Part shown: piece after piece, positions 45,791-54,395 of the stretch | Numbering within the stretch: the first letter of the stretch is position 1 | How the letters are laid out: each line of letters opens with the position of its first letter | From: CAVQGZ01 sp963714455 | GTDB taxonomy: Bacteria; Actinomycetota; Actinomycetes; Jiangellales; Jiangellaceae | Direction of reading: 5' to 3' | NCBI GenBank assembly: GCA_963714455.1 | Contig: CAVQON010000004.1 | Span: 1 to 64,000 of the forward strand | Length of the DNA stretch: 64,000 bases | Position numbers and translations under genes: made by a program | The notes under the pieces: generated by a model | The model's input: the letters and a program-made list of their open reading frames with translations, nothing else | Told to the model about the DNA's origin: nothing | Database searches by the model: none

Positions 45791-45881
45791 GCGACGCAGG
45801 CCGACGTGCCGCAAGCGGACGGACGTCCGCGTGGCTCGCCCGCCACCGTGGCGCAGCAGGCAGGCTTCTAGGGTGGCGCAT

Positions 45882-47156
45882 GTGAAGGTGCTTGTGCTGG
45901 GGTCCGGTGGTCGTGAGCACGCGCTCGTCATGGGGTTGCGCGACGATCCCGGCGTCACGGCCGTGCACGCCGCGCCGGGCAACGCCGGCATCGGGGCCGA
46001 CGCCGACAGCGTCCACCCGCTCGACCCGACGGATGGCGCCGCGGTCGTCGACCTGGCCCAGCGCCTCGCCGTCGACCTCGTGGTCATCGGCCCCGAGGCG
46101 CCGCTCGTCGCCGGCGTGGGTGACGCCGTGCGCGAGGCCGGTATCGCCTGCTTCGGCCCGTCCGGCGCGGCGGCCCGGCTCGAGGGCAGCAAGGCCTTCG
46201 CCAAGCAGGTGATGGCTGCGGCCGGCGTCCCAACGGCGATGGCGCACGTCTGCGACACCGCGGACGAGGTCGCGGCGGCGCTCGACGCGTTCGGCCCCCC
46301 GTACGTCGTCAAGGACGACGGCCTGGCAGCCGGCAAGGGCGTGGTGGTCACCGACGACCGGGCCGAAGCCCTTGCTCATGCCGCCGCCTGCGGACGGGTG
46401 CTCGTCGAGGAGTTTCTCGACGGACCCGAGGTCTCCCTCTTCTGCGTCACCGACGGCGAGACGGTGCGCCCGCTGCAGCCGGCCCAGGACTTCAAGCGCA
46501 TCTTCGACGACGACCAGGGCCCCAACACGGGCGGCATGGGCGCCTACACACCGCTCCCGTGGGCACCGCAGGGGCTCGTGGACGACATCGTCGCCCGCGT
46601 CGTCCAGCCGACGGTGGACGAGATGCGTGCCTCGGGCACGCGATTCGAGGGGCTGCTCTATGCCGGGCTCGCGCTCACCTCACGCGGCCTGCGCGTGGTC
46701 GAGTTCAACGCCCGGTTCGGCGACCCGGAGACCCAGGCGGTGCTGGCGCTGGAGCGCACCCCGCTCGGTGCCCTGCTGCACGCCGCCGCGACCGGCACGC
46801 TCGCCGCGACCGAGCCGCCGCACATGGCCACGGGCGCGGCGGTCACCGTCGTGGTGGCCGCGCACGGCTACCCGCAGTCCCCACGCACCGGCGACGTGAT
46901 CACCGGCCTCGACGAGGCGGCGGCCGTCGAGGGTGTCCGCGTGCTGCACGCCGGGACGGCGCTGCGCGACGGCCAGGTCGTGACGTCCGGCGGCCGCGTG
47001 CTGTCGGTCACCGGTGTGGGCGACGACCTCACGCAGGCCCGGGAGCGGGCGTACGAGGCCGTGGGGCACATCCACATCGCCGGTGCCCAGCACCGCACCG
47101 ACATCGCAGCCAAGGCAGCTGCCGGTGCCGCCACGCCGACGGCCACGCCCGAGTAG
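45882..47156 (+). CDS. purD: Phosphoribosylamine-glycine ligase (GARS)
   Basis: A 424-aa ATP-grasp enzyme, second step of purine synthesis. It has VLVLGSGGREHALVMGL at the N-terminus, APGNAGIGADAD, PSGAAARLEGSKAFAKQVM, YVVKDDGLAAGKGVVV and the signature FNARFGDPETQAVL. GTG 45882 is preferred over GTG 45873 because TAGGGT (45869-45874) lies 7 nt before it, giving a leaderless transcript. The C-terminal tail is Ala-rich and not conserved. Confidence 0.96.
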   Translation: MKVLVLGSGGREHALVMGLRDDPGVTAVHAAPGNAGIGADADSVHPLDPTDGAAVVDLAQRLAVDLVVIGPEAPLVAGVGDAVREAGIACFGPSGAAARLEGSKAFAKQVMAAAGVPTAMAHVCDTADEVAAALDAFGPPYVVKDDGLAAGKGVVVTDDRAEALAHAAACGRVLVEEFLDGPEVSLFCVTDGETVRPLQPAQDFKRIFDDDQGPNTGGMGAYTPLPWAPQGLVDDIVARVVQPTVDEMRASGTRFEGLLYAGLALTSRGLRVVEFNARFGDPETQAVLALERTPLGALLHAAATGTLAATEPPHMATGAAVTVVVAAHGYPQSPRTGDVITGLDEAAAVEGVRVLHAGTALRDGQVVTSGGRVLSVTGVGDDLTQARERAYEAVGHIHIAGAQHRTDIAAKAAAGAATPTATPE

Positions 47157-47173
47157 CCCCGCAGCACCCGCCC

Positions 47174-47575
47174 ATGGACACGACGATCCTCGCGCTCACC
47201 ACCGGCTCGCGGCTGGTGAGCGACCTGACCGACGAGGTGCGTGCCTTCTGCCGGGGTCGTGGGGACGGCCTGTGCCACGTCTTCGTCCCGCACGCCACTG
47301 CCGGGGTGGCGCTGGTCGAGACCGGCAGCGGCACCGAGCACGACCTCGCCGCGGCACTGGAACGGCTGCTGCCCACCGCCGACGTGTACCGGCACCGCCA
47401 CGGCAGCCTCGGCCACGGCCGCGACCACGTGATGCCCGCCTTCGTCTCCCCGTCGATGTCGCTGCCCGTGCTGGACGGTCGTCCTGCTCTCGGCACATGG
47501 CAGAGCGTCGTGCTCGTCGACCCGAACGTCGACAACCCGACCCGTCAGGTGCGGCTCTCGTTCATCACCGGCTGA
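47174..47575 (+). CDS. YjbQ/UPF0047-family protein
   Basis: A 133-aa protein of the YjbQ fold, with HVFVPHATAGVALVETGSG (family signature with conserved His), DRNWPHRHG-equivalent YRHRHGSLGHGRDHV and a C-terminal LGTWQSVVLVD. Members have weak thiamine phosphate synthase activity in vitro; the true role is unsettled. ATG 47174 lies 17 bp after purD, so co-transcription is likely. The last 31 bp overlap the convergent membrane gene. Confidence 0.88.
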   Translation: MDTTILALTTGSRLVSDLTDEVRAFCRGRGDGLCHVFVPHATAGVALVETGSGTEHDLAAALERLLPTADVYRHRHGSLGHGRDHVMPAFVSPSMSLPVLDGRPALGTWQSVVLVDPNVDNPTRQVRLSFITG

Positions 47576-48768
47576 GGGGCGCGCGCCGCCTCGACCAACC
47601 GCCACACCAGCAACCCCGCCAGCACCAGCACGAGGACGTTGCGGGCGGCGAGGGCGGCCAGCGTGGCGGTGTCCAGCAGCAGCAGCGACTCGTACTTCCA
47701 GGGCCACACCGCCTGGGTCAGGGCCGCGACTGCGGACGTCACGACCACCAGCGCCCAGTCGACGCGCGGCGCCCACGCCACCGCCAGGGCCACGAGCGGC
47801 AGGAACCACATCACGTACTGCGGGCTGAACACCGAGTTGGTCGCGACGACGAGAACCACGAGCAGGGCGGCGCCCGTGACGCGCACCGCCGGCAGCCGGG
47901 ACGGGTCGGTGCCCCGCACCGCGGACAGCGTCGCCAGGCCGGCCACCGCCAGCACGACGACGGCGACCAGGCTCGACAGCGTCGCGTCCGAGCCCTGGAG
48001 CTGGAAGGCGCGAAAGGCGAACTCCCACACCTGCTCTCCGGGCTCGTCGCGGCGGGCGAGCAGCACCGGTGTGGCGAACAGCGACTCGATCTGCACCCCC
48101 CGCTCGGACTGGTACGTCAGGGGCGTCAGCAGCGACGACGGCCCGCGGACGGCAACCTCCACGGCCAGCCCGGCCGCGAGCGTCACCCCGAAGCCGGTGA
48201 GCCAGCGGCGCCAGTCCCCGCGCAGCAGCAGCGCGGCGACGACCACCAGGGGCCACAGCTTGAGCAGGACGGCCAGCGCCAGCACCACGCCGGACCATCC
48301 CGGACGCCGCTCGCGCCACGACACGGCCAGCACCGCCAGCAGCGCGACCAGCAGGTCGTAGCGAAGCCACACCACCGGGCCGAGCAGGGCGCCGGCCACG
48401 ACCCACAGCCAGGCCCCGCGCCGTCCGGCCCGCCACAGCACGCCCAGCAGGGCAAGGTCGACCGCGAGCATCGCGACGATCCACCCCCAGCCGAAGGCAA
48501 CCGGGCTCTCGGCGAGCCGCCCCGTCAGAGCCAGCAGGCGCGCGGCGCCGGGGTACTCGCTGAGCGCGGGGGTGTCGTCGGAGCCGAACGGCGTCCCGTT
48601 CGCCCATGCCCACAGCAGGTTGGGGTCGTTGAACAGCGTGGGCCGGCTGAGCCGGTCGACGGCCAGCGCCAGGACGACGCCACGGCTGACGGCCCAGGCG
48701 GCCAGGAGCCCGACCAGCGCCACGCGAGTCGACGTCGCGGGGCGGGTGGCGGTGGTTGCTGGAGCCAT
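47545..48768 (-). CDS. Polyprenol-phosphate-dependent mannosyltransferase-like membrane protein (GT87/DUF2029)
   Basis: A 407-aa polytopic protein with about ten membrane helices. The first loop, FNDPNLLWAWANGTPFGSDD followed by PALSEYPGAARLL, has the acidic residues and E-Y-P-P-like motif of GT-C glycosyltransferases (GT87). Later PQYVMWFLPLVALA is also typical. It probably transfers a sugar from a polyprenyl carrier to a cell-envelope glycan; the acceptor is unknown. Start ATG 48768. Divergent from a lipoprotein gene and convergent with the YjbQ gene. Confidence 0.82.
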   Translation of the reverse strand: MAPATTATRPATSTRVALVGLLAAWAVSRGVVLALAVDRLSRPTLFNDPNLLWAWANGTPFGSDDTPALSEYPGAARLLALTGRLAESPVAFGWGWIVAMLAVDLALLGVLWRAGRRGAWLWVVAGALLGPVVWLRYDLLVALLAVLAVSWRERRPGWSGVVLALAVLLKLWPLVVVAALLLRGDWRRWLTGFGVTLAAGLAVEVAVRGPSSLLTPLTYQSERGVQIESLFATPVLLARRDEPGEQVWEFAFRAFQLQGSDATLSSLVAVVVLAVAGLATLSAVRGTDPSRLPAVRVTGAALLVVLVVATNSVFSPQYVMWFLPLVALAVAWAPRVDWALVVVTSAVAALTQAVWPWKYESLLLLDTATLAALAARNVLVLVLAGLLVWRLVEAARAPQPVMNESRT

Positions 48769-48828
48769 CGGAGGTCGAGCATCCCAGACGACGGGGAACC
48801 TGACGGCAGCCGGACGCGTCCAACCCGC

Positions 48829-49302
48829 ATGAACGGTCGAGTGCTCGCGCTGTGCGCCGCTGTCGTGCTCGGGCTGGCCGGATGCGCGGCCGACGAACCA
48901 GACGCTCGCCCGGCAGCCTTGCCGACTGCCTCGGCAACCGCGGATTCCGCCGGTGGCACGATGCTCGCGACCGCGTTCTCGCTCACCGAGGTGCTGCGCG
49001 CCACGGACAGGACGAAACCGGCGGACGTGCTGATCACCGAGATCCCGATGGACACCCGCTGGCTGTCCGGCAACCGCATCGAGGTGCCGATCGAGCGGGA
49101 CGGCGCCGGCGGCGTCCTCGTCGTCACCGTGCTGCCCGAGCAGGCTCGCTGCGCCGCTGAGTCGCCGTTGCTCACCCCCGCGGAGAGCGACCTCGTGGCC
49201 ACCGAGGTCTGCGCCGCGTGGGAGGCCGGGGGCCGCCTCCCGGTTGTCGTACCCGACCCGGACGCGCCGGTCGAGCTGAACCCCGAGGACGCCGCACGGT
49301 AG
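48829..49302 (+). CDS. Predicted lipoprotein
   Basis: A 157-aa secreted protein. It has a signal peptide (MNGRVLALCAAVVLGLAGC) with lipobox L-A-G-C and the lipidated Cys at about residue 19, followed by an Ala/Pro linker. A small beta-rich domain then contains two cysteines (RCAAES, VCAAWE) that could form a disulfide. No family was recognised. It precedes purB by 52 bp. Confidence 0.78.
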   Translation: MNGRVLALCAAVVLGLAGCAADEPDARPAALPTASATADSAGGTMLATAFSLTEVLRATDRTKPADVLITEIPMDTRWLSGNRIEVPIERDGAGGVLVVTVLPEQARCAAESPLLTPAESDLVATEVCAAWEAGGRLPVVVPDPDAPVELNPEDAAR

Positions 49303-49354
49303 GGCTGCCTGCCCGGGTCACCGCCCCGACGCCGGCGTGCGAAAGGATCCCCCC

Positions 49355-50794
49355 GTGCCCGACGAGCCCGCCACCCCCGTGCTGCCCGATGTTCTCGCCG
49401 CCCGCTACGCCTCGCCGCAGATGGTGACCCTGTGGTCGCCCGCGCACAAGGTGCGTCTGGAGCGTCAGCTCTGGCTGGCGGTGCTGCAGGCCCAACGTGA
49501 CCTCGGCGTCGACGTGTCAGAGGGCGTGATCGCCGACTACGCAGCCGTGCTGGACGACGTCGACCTGGCGTCGATCGCCGAGCGCGAGCGGGTCACCCGG
49601 CACGACGTCAAGGCCCGCATCGAGGAGTTCAACGCCCTCGCCGGCCACGAGGACGTGCACAAGGGCATGACCTCGCGCGACCTCACCGAGAACGTCGAGC
49701 AGCTGCAGGTGCGCCGCTCGCTCGAGCTCGTCCGCGACCGCATGGTGGCGGCCCTGGTGCGCCTCGCCCGGCTCGCGCGCGAGCACGAGACGCTCGTGAT
49801 CACCGGACGCACCCACAACGTGCCGGCTCAGGCCACCACGCTGGGCAAGCGGTTCGCCTCGGCCGCCGAAGAGATGCTGCTCGCCCTGCGCCGAGTCGAG
49901 ACCGTCCTGGACGACTACCCGTTGCGCGGCATCAAGGGTCCGGTCGGCACGAGCCAGGACGCCCTTGCGCTGCTCGGCGACGACCCGTCGCGGCTCGCCG
50001 AGCTCGAGCAGCGAGTGGCCGAGCACCTCGGTTTCGCCCGCACCCTGACCAGCGTCGGCCAGGTGTACCCGCGCTCGCTGGACCACGAGGTCGGCTCGGC
50101 GCTGGTCCAGGTGGCCGCCGGACCTGCGTCGCTGGCCACGACCATCCGTCTCATGGCCGGCCAGGAGCTGCTCACCGAGGGGTTCAAGCCCGGCCAGGTC
50201 GGGTCGAGCGCCATGCCGCACAAGATGAACAGCCGCTCGTGCGAGCGGGTGGACGGGCTCGCGCTGGTCATCCGGGGGTACGCCACGATGCTGAGCGAGC
50301 TGGCCGGTGCCCAGTGGAACGAGGGTGACGTCTTCTGCTCCGTCGTGCGCAGGGTGGCGCTACCGGGGGTGTTCCTGGCCACGGACGGCCTGTTCCAGAC
50401 CTTTCTCACCGTGCTGGACGAGCTCGGGGTGTACCCGGCGGTCGTGCAGCGCGAGCTCGACCGGTACCTGCCGTTCCTCGCCACCACCGCGGTGCTGGTC
50501 GCTGCCGTCCAGCGCGGCGTGGGCCGAGAGACGGCGCATGCCGCTATCAAGGAGCACGCGGTTGCGGTCGCGTTGGCCATGCGCGCGGGCGAGGCCGAGA
50601 ACGACCTGGCTGCCAGGCTGGCCGCCGATACGCGCCTCGGTCTGAGCCGCGACGAGATCGACGCTCTGATGAGCGACCCGACGGCATTCATCGGGGCGGC
50701 CGCCGACCAGGTGCAGCGGGTGGCTGCCCAGGTGGACGAGGTGGCCGACCGCCATCCGCAGGCGGCCGCCTACGTCCCACCGCCGATCCTGTAG
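49355..50794 (+). CDS. purB: Adenylosuccinate lyase
   Basis: A 479-aa fumarase/aspartase-superfamily enzyme acting twice in purine synthesis (SAICAR cleavage and AMP formation). Motifs are HDVKARIEEFNALAGHEDVHKG, the substrate loop TGRTHNVPAQATTLGKRF and the signature GSSAMPHKMNSRSCER (about 285-300), which carries the catalytic serine. GTG 49355 is favoured over GTG 49337 by AAAGGA about 8 nt upstream; the same bases also read as an AAGGAT -10-like box 6 nt from the start. Confidence 0.96.
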   Translation: MPDEPATPVLPDVLAARYASPQMVTLWSPAHKVRLERQLWLAVLQAQRDLGVDVSEGVIADYAAVLDDVDLASIAERERVTRHDVKARIEEFNALAGHEDVHKGMTSRDLTENVEQLQVRRSLELVRDRMVAALVRLARLAREHETLVITGRTHNVPAQATTLGKRFASAAEEMLLALRRVETVLDDYPLRGIKGPVGTSQDALALLGDDPSRLAELEQRVAEHLGFARTLTSVGQVYPRSLDHEVGSALVQVAAGPASLATTIRLMAGQELLTEGFKPGQVGSSAMPHKMNSRSCERVDGLALVIRGYATMLSELAGAQWNEGDVFCSVVRRVALPGVFLATDGLFQTFLTVLDELGVYPAVVQRELDRYLPFLATTAVLVAAVQRGVGRETAHAAIKEHAVAVALAMRAGEAENDLAARLAADTRLGLSRDEIDALMSDPTAFIGAAADQVQRVAAQVDEVADRHPQAAAYVPPPIL

Positions 50795-50815
50795 GTCCCC
50801 GACCCGGTCAGCGGG

Positions 50816-51007
50816 TCAGCCTGAGACCGGCCTCACGCCCGAGCAGGAGTCGTCCACCGACGTCCCCAGCACCTCGGACACGTCCGCCACGACGTCGGCG
50901 CCCGTCACGCCGGTCGCGGTCAGCAACCCCGTTGCCAGCACCGACACGGCCGCGCCGATGCTCACCGAGCTTCCCAAGACGGGTGCCGGCAGCGGCGCCC
51001 TGCTCAC
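50816..51007 (-). CDS. Possible small hydrophobic protein
   Basis: A 63-codon frame from GTG 51007 with strong G/C third positions and a hydrophobic centre (SIGAAVSVLATGLLTATGVTG). It lies between purB and the DUF4253 gene and could be a small co-transcribed protein or a remnant. No family or clear ribosome-binding site was seen. Confidence 0.3.
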   Translation of the reverse strand: MSRAPLPAPVLGSSVSIGAAVSVLATGLLTATGVTGADVVADVSEVLGTSVDDSCSGVRPVSG

Positions 51008-51028
51008 CGCTCGGCGTCGGCCGAACGA

Positions 51029-51841
51029 TCAGGCCGCCCACCGGAGCGACCACGCCGGTGAGACGGCGATCGTCGTCGCCAGTGCCCACATCGAGCCCAC
51101 ACCCCGGGTGACGACGTCCGGGCAGTAGGCGTAGATCTCCTCTGCGGCGGCGAGCGCGGCCTCGTGGGTGCGCGGGGGACGGTTGATGCGCAGGCCGATG
51201 CCCGACTCGGTCAGGGCCACCAGGTCGGCTTGGTATCGCCGCGACCAGTAGCGCAGCACCGCAGCATGCTCGACGGCGGACCAGCCGCCCACTCCGTCGA
51301 AACCGACCGCGACCGGAAGCTGCCACCCGTCGGTCCCCGCGACGACCGCGAGGTACCCCGCAGACACGTCGGCCTCGACCACCGCCTCGCTCGTCGGCTC
51401 GAGCCGGCTCTTGAAGCCGGGTTCGGCAGCGGGCGCGACCGCGAGGGCGGCTGTGAGCAGCGGCTCGGCGTCCGGGACGACCATGTCGTCCGCCGAACGC
51501 CCTGCCGCCAGCTGCCACGACCCCGGGACGGGCGTCGGGCCTGTCAGCACCGGCCAGGCACCCGTCGTCCCAGCCACTCCCTGCAGCTCGGCCCATACCG
51601 CCTGACCGGCGCTGTTGGCCATCGGGCTCGACCACACCGACACCCCGGACGCCGCCGTCCCCACCCAGACGAGTGGACGTGGGGGCGCGACCCCGGCGGC
51701 CCCGATCGCGTCGGCAGGCGAGGCGGGTGGCTCACCGGGCGCGGGCACGGGGTCGGCCGGGATGTATGCGTCGCGCAGCTTCGTCCCGCCGCGTGGCCGA
51801 CGTCGCGGAGATCGGCGCGACGACCGGTCGAAGAGTCCCAC
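51029..51841 (-). CDS. DUF4253-domain protein
   Basis: A 270-aa protein. The C-terminal 110 residues (LPVAVGFDGVGGWSAVEHAAVLRYWSRRYQADLVALTES then PPRTHEAALAAAEEIYAYCPDVV) match DUF4253, a domain of unknown function widespread in actinobacteria. The N-terminal half is variable, with a basic region (RRSPRRRPRGGTK) and a possible beta-propeller-like segment. GTG 51841 has TGGGAT 6 nt upstream. It is divergent from purC, with 42 bp between starts. Confidence 0.82.
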   Translation of the reverse strand: MGLFDRSSRRSPRRRPRGGTKLRDAYIPADPVPAPGEPPASPADAIGAAGVAPPRPLVWVGTAASGVSVWSSPMANSAGQAVWAELQGVAGTTGAWPVLTGPTPVPGSWQLAAGRSADDMVVPDAEPLLTAALAVAPAAEPGFKSRLEPTSEAVVEADVSAGYLAVVAGTDGWQLPVAVGFDGVGGWSAVEHAAVLRYWSRRYQADLVALTESGIGLRINRPPRTHEAALAAAEEIYAYCPDVVTRGVGSMWALATTIAVSPAWSLRWAA

Positions 51842-51883
51842 GCGCTCATCCCACCATGAGGCGCCGCCACTACCGTCGGCGCC

Positions 51884-52804
51884 ATGTCTGCGAGTGCACC
51901 CGCCGATCTACCGGGCTTCCGGCACGTCTACTCCGGCAAGGTCCGCGACCTGTACGCACCCGTTGGGCGCGACGACCAGGTGCTCGTGGTCGCCAGCGAC
52001 CGGATCTCGGCGTACGACCACGTGCTGCCGACGCCGATCCCCGGCAAGGGCGTCGTGCTCACGCAGATGTCGCTGTGGTGGTTCGACCAGCTCGCCGACC
52101 TGGTCGACAACCACGTCGTGTCGGCCACTGACGTCCCCGAGCAGGTGCGCGGCCGGGCGATGCTCTGCCGGCGACTCGAGATGGCGCCGGTGGAGTGCGT
52201 GGCCCGCGGCTACCTCGCGGGCAGCGGCTGGGCCGACTACCGAGCGACGGGTGCCGTGTGCGGGGTGGAGCTCGTGGACGGGCTGCTGGACGGCTCCCGG
52301 CTGCCCGAGCCGATCTTCACTCCCGCGACCAAGGCCGAGGTCGGCGAGCACGACGAGAACATCACGTTCACCCACGTCGCCCGCATCGTCGGGGCACAGC
52401 GGGCGGCAGCGCTGCGCGAGGTGACGCTGGCGGTGTATCGCCGGGCAGAGCGGATCGCCCGCGATCGCGGGGTGATCCTGGCCGACACCAAGCTCGAGTT
52501 CGGGCTGGCCCCGGACGTCGCTGCGGTCACCCCGCACCCGTCCGAGCGGTACGTCCTCGCCGACGAGGTGCTCACACCCGACTCGAGCCGGTTCTGGCCG
52601 GCCGAGGAGTGGGCCCCGGGCGGGGCGCAGCCGTCGTTCGACAAGCAGTTCGTGCGCGACTGGCTCACGTCGCCGGCCTCAGGCTGGACCAAGGAGTCGG
52701 ACGAGCAGCCCCCGCCGCTTCCCGACGACGTGGTCGAGCGCACCCAGCAGCGCTACACCGAGGCCTACCGCCGCCTGACCGGCGGCGACCTGCCCCCTGC
52801 GTGA
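51884..52804 (+). CDS. purC: Phosphoribosylaminoimidazole-succinocarboxamide synthase
   Basis: A 306-aa SAICAR synthetase joining aspartate to CAIR. It shows HVYSGKVRDLYAP (ATP loop), ECVARGYLAGSGWADY, EVGEHDENITF and the signature LADTKLEFGL. ATG 51884 has TACCGT 7 nt upstream (51871-51876), indicating a leaderless transcript. The stop codon lies inside the left arm of a strong terminator hairpin. Confidence 0.97.
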   Translation: MSASAPADLPGFRHVYSGKVRDLYAPVGRDDQVLVVASDRISAYDHVLPTPIPGKGVVLTQMSLWWFDQLADLVDNHVVSATDVPEQVRGRAMLCRRLEMAPVECVARGYLAGSGWADYRATGAVCGVELVDGLLDGSRLPEPIFTPATKAEVGEHDENITFTHVARIVGAQRAAALREVTLAVYRRAERIARDRGVILADTKLEFGLAPDVAAVTPHPSERYVLADEVLTPDSSRFWPAEEWAPGGAQPSFDKQFVRDWLTSPASGWTKESDEQPPPLPDDVVERTQQRYTEAYRRLTGGDLPPA

Positions 52805-52851
52805 CCGACGGGCAGACCCCACGACCTGCGTGGAAGCCTGCCCGTCGGTCA
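52802..52851. terminator. Bidirectional terminator between purC and the SHOCT gene
   Basis: TGACCGACGGGCAG and CTGCCCGTCGGTCA are perfect 14-bp inverted copies separated by 22 nt. The left arm begins with the purC stop codon and the right arm ends 11 bp before the stop of the convergent gene. Confidence 0.85.
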
Positions 52852-52861
52852 GTGCGAGGGT

Positions 52862-53266
52862 CTAGACGAGCGCCTTCGCCTTGAGCTTCTCGAACTCCTC
52901 GGGAGTGATCGAGCCGGAGTCGAGCAGCTCCTTGGCCTGGGCGATCTGGTCGGCCGGCGTGACGGGCTTCCCGGCGTCCTTCATCAGGTTCTTGGTGTAC
53001 TCCACCTGAGCCTCACGGAACTCGTCGGCGGCCTCGATGTCGCGCTGGGCCATGCCCTTGCCGCGAGCGATGAGGTACGCCAGCGCCGTGATGAGCGGCA
53101 GGAAGAGCAGCGCGACGAGCCAGATCGCCTTCGCCCAGCCGCCGAGGTCCTTGTCCCGGAAGATGTCCATGACGATCCGGAAGAGCACGAACAGGTAGGC
53201 GACGAAGAGGAAGATCCAGAGCGTCCAGAGCAGGATGTTCACGAAGCCTTCGAGAAAGTCGGGCAT
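52862..53266 (-). CDS. PLDc_N/SHOCT membrane protein
   Basis: A 134-aa protein. Two N-terminal helices (LLWTLWIFLFVAYLFVLFRI and AKAIWLVALLFLPLITALAYL) form a PLDc_N-like anchor with the typical short loop DIFRDKDLGG. The C-terminal 30 residues (IAQAKELLDSGSITPEEFEKLKAKAL) are a SHOCT oligomerisation module. Function unknown. ATG 53266 has GAAAGGA upstream. Confidence 0.88.
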   Translation of the reverse strand: MPDFLEGFVNILLWTLWIFLFVAYLFVLFRIVMDIFRDKDLGGWAKAIWLVALLFLPLITALAYLIARGKGMAQRDIEAADEFREAQVEYTKNLMKDAGKPVTPADQIAQAKELLDSGSITPEEFEKLKAKALV

Positions 53267-53424
53267 TGCGGTCCTTTCGGGGGACGTGAGGGGCGCGGAC
53301 GACACCCGCGCTGGGCACGAAGTGTACGGACTGACCAGGCATGCTCGGTGTTCTGCGTGTCGGACGCGCCGACTACTCTCGGCGTCGAGCCGAACCGTCC
53401 ACCGGCAGCCACCGGGAGTCAGTA

Positions 53425-53712
53425 GTGAGCGTCGTCGTCGAAGTCATGCCCAAGCCGGAGATCCTGGACCCGCAGGGCCAAGCCGTGCTCAACGCGCTGC
53501 ACCGCCTCGGGTTCACCGAGGTGGCCGGGGTGCGCCAGGGCAAGCGTTTCGAGCTCGAGCTCACCGGGGAGGTGGACGAGGCCGTGCTGACGCGCCTGGA
53601 AGAGGCGGCGTCCACGCTGCTCGCCAACCCGGTGATCGAGGAGCACACGGTGCACGTCGGCAGCACGGTCCACGACGAGGCCGGCGACGAGCCGTCCCCC
53701 GCGGGCGCCTGA
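53425..53712 (+). CDS. purS: Phosphoribosylformylglycinamidine synthase subunit PurS
   Basis: A 95-aa bridging subunit of the three-part FGAM synthase. It shows VVEVMPKPEILDPQGQAV, RLGFTEVAGVRQGKRFEL and LLANPVIEEHTV. GTG 53425 has GGGAG upstream, and TACTCT about 50 nt upstream is a possible -10 box, so unlike its pur neighbours this operon appears to have a leader. The stop abuts purQ. Confidence 0.94.
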   Translation: MSVVVEVMPKPEILDPQGQAVLNALHRLGFTEVAGVRQGKRFELELTGEVDEAVLTRLEEAASTLLANPVIEEHTVHVGSTVHDEAGDEPSPAGA

Positions 53713-54395
53713 TGCGCGTCGGCGTCGTCACCTTTCCCGGGTCGTTGGACGACCAGGACGCCGCCCGTGCCGTCCGCTACGCCGGAGCGCAGGCCGTGCC
53801 GCTGTGGCACGGCGACGACGACCTGGCGGGGGTCGACGCGATCGTGCTGCCCGGCGGGTTCTCCTACGGCGACTACCTGCGCTGCGGCGCCATCGCACGG
53901 TTCGCCCCGGTGATGCGCTCGGTGATCGACGCGGCGCGCGGGGGCATGCCGGTGCTCGGCATCTGCAACGGCTTCCAGATCCTGTGCGAGGCGCAGCTGC
54001 TGCCCGGCGCGCTCATCCGCAACGACGTCCGCACGTTCGTCTGCCGTGACCAGGCGCTCACAGTCGAGAACGCCGACACGGCATGGACGTCGCAGTTCGA
54101 GTCCGGCCAGCAGGTCGTCATCCCCCTCAAGAGCGGCGAGGGCGGCTACGTCGCGACCGAGGCGACGCTCGACGCGCTCGAGGCCGAGGGCCGGGTGGTG
54201 GTGCGCTACGCGGGGTCGAACCCCAACGGCTCGATGCGTGACATCGCCGGCGTGACCAGCGAGAACGGACGGGTCGTCGGCTTGATGCCCCACCCCGAGC
54301 ACGCCATCGACGCGCTCACCGGCCCAGGCACCGACGGGCTGGGCTTCTTCACCTCGGTGCTGAGCGGCACGCTCACGTCGGCGGCGAGCGCATGA
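53712..54395 (+). CDS. purQ: Phosphoribosylformylglycinamidine synthase subunit PurQ
   Basis: A 227-aa class I glutamine amidotransferase that supplies ammonia to PurL. The nucleophile Cys is in VLGICNGFQILCE (about 84), and His/Glu of the triad are in LMPHPEHAID near the C-terminus. ATG 53712 overlaps the last base of purS, and its own stop overlaps purL (ATGA). Confidence 0.97.
   Translation: MRVGVVTFPGSLDDQDAARAVRYAGAQAVPLWHGDDDLAGVDAIVLPGGFSYGDYLRCGAIARFAPVMRSVIDAARGGMPVLGICNGFQILCEAQLLPGALIRNDVRTFVCRDQALTVENADTAWTSQFESGQQVVIPLKSGEGGYVATEATLDALEAEGRVVVRYAGSNPNGSMRDIAGVTSENGRVVGLMPHPEHAIDALTGPGTDGLGFFTSVLSGTLTSAASA

Noticed and set aside
47014..49302. 762-codon plus-strand frame across the YjbQ and GT87-like genes
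   Set aside because: Out-of-phase and antisense reading; only the final 157 codons (from 48829) are a real gene, the lipoprotein.
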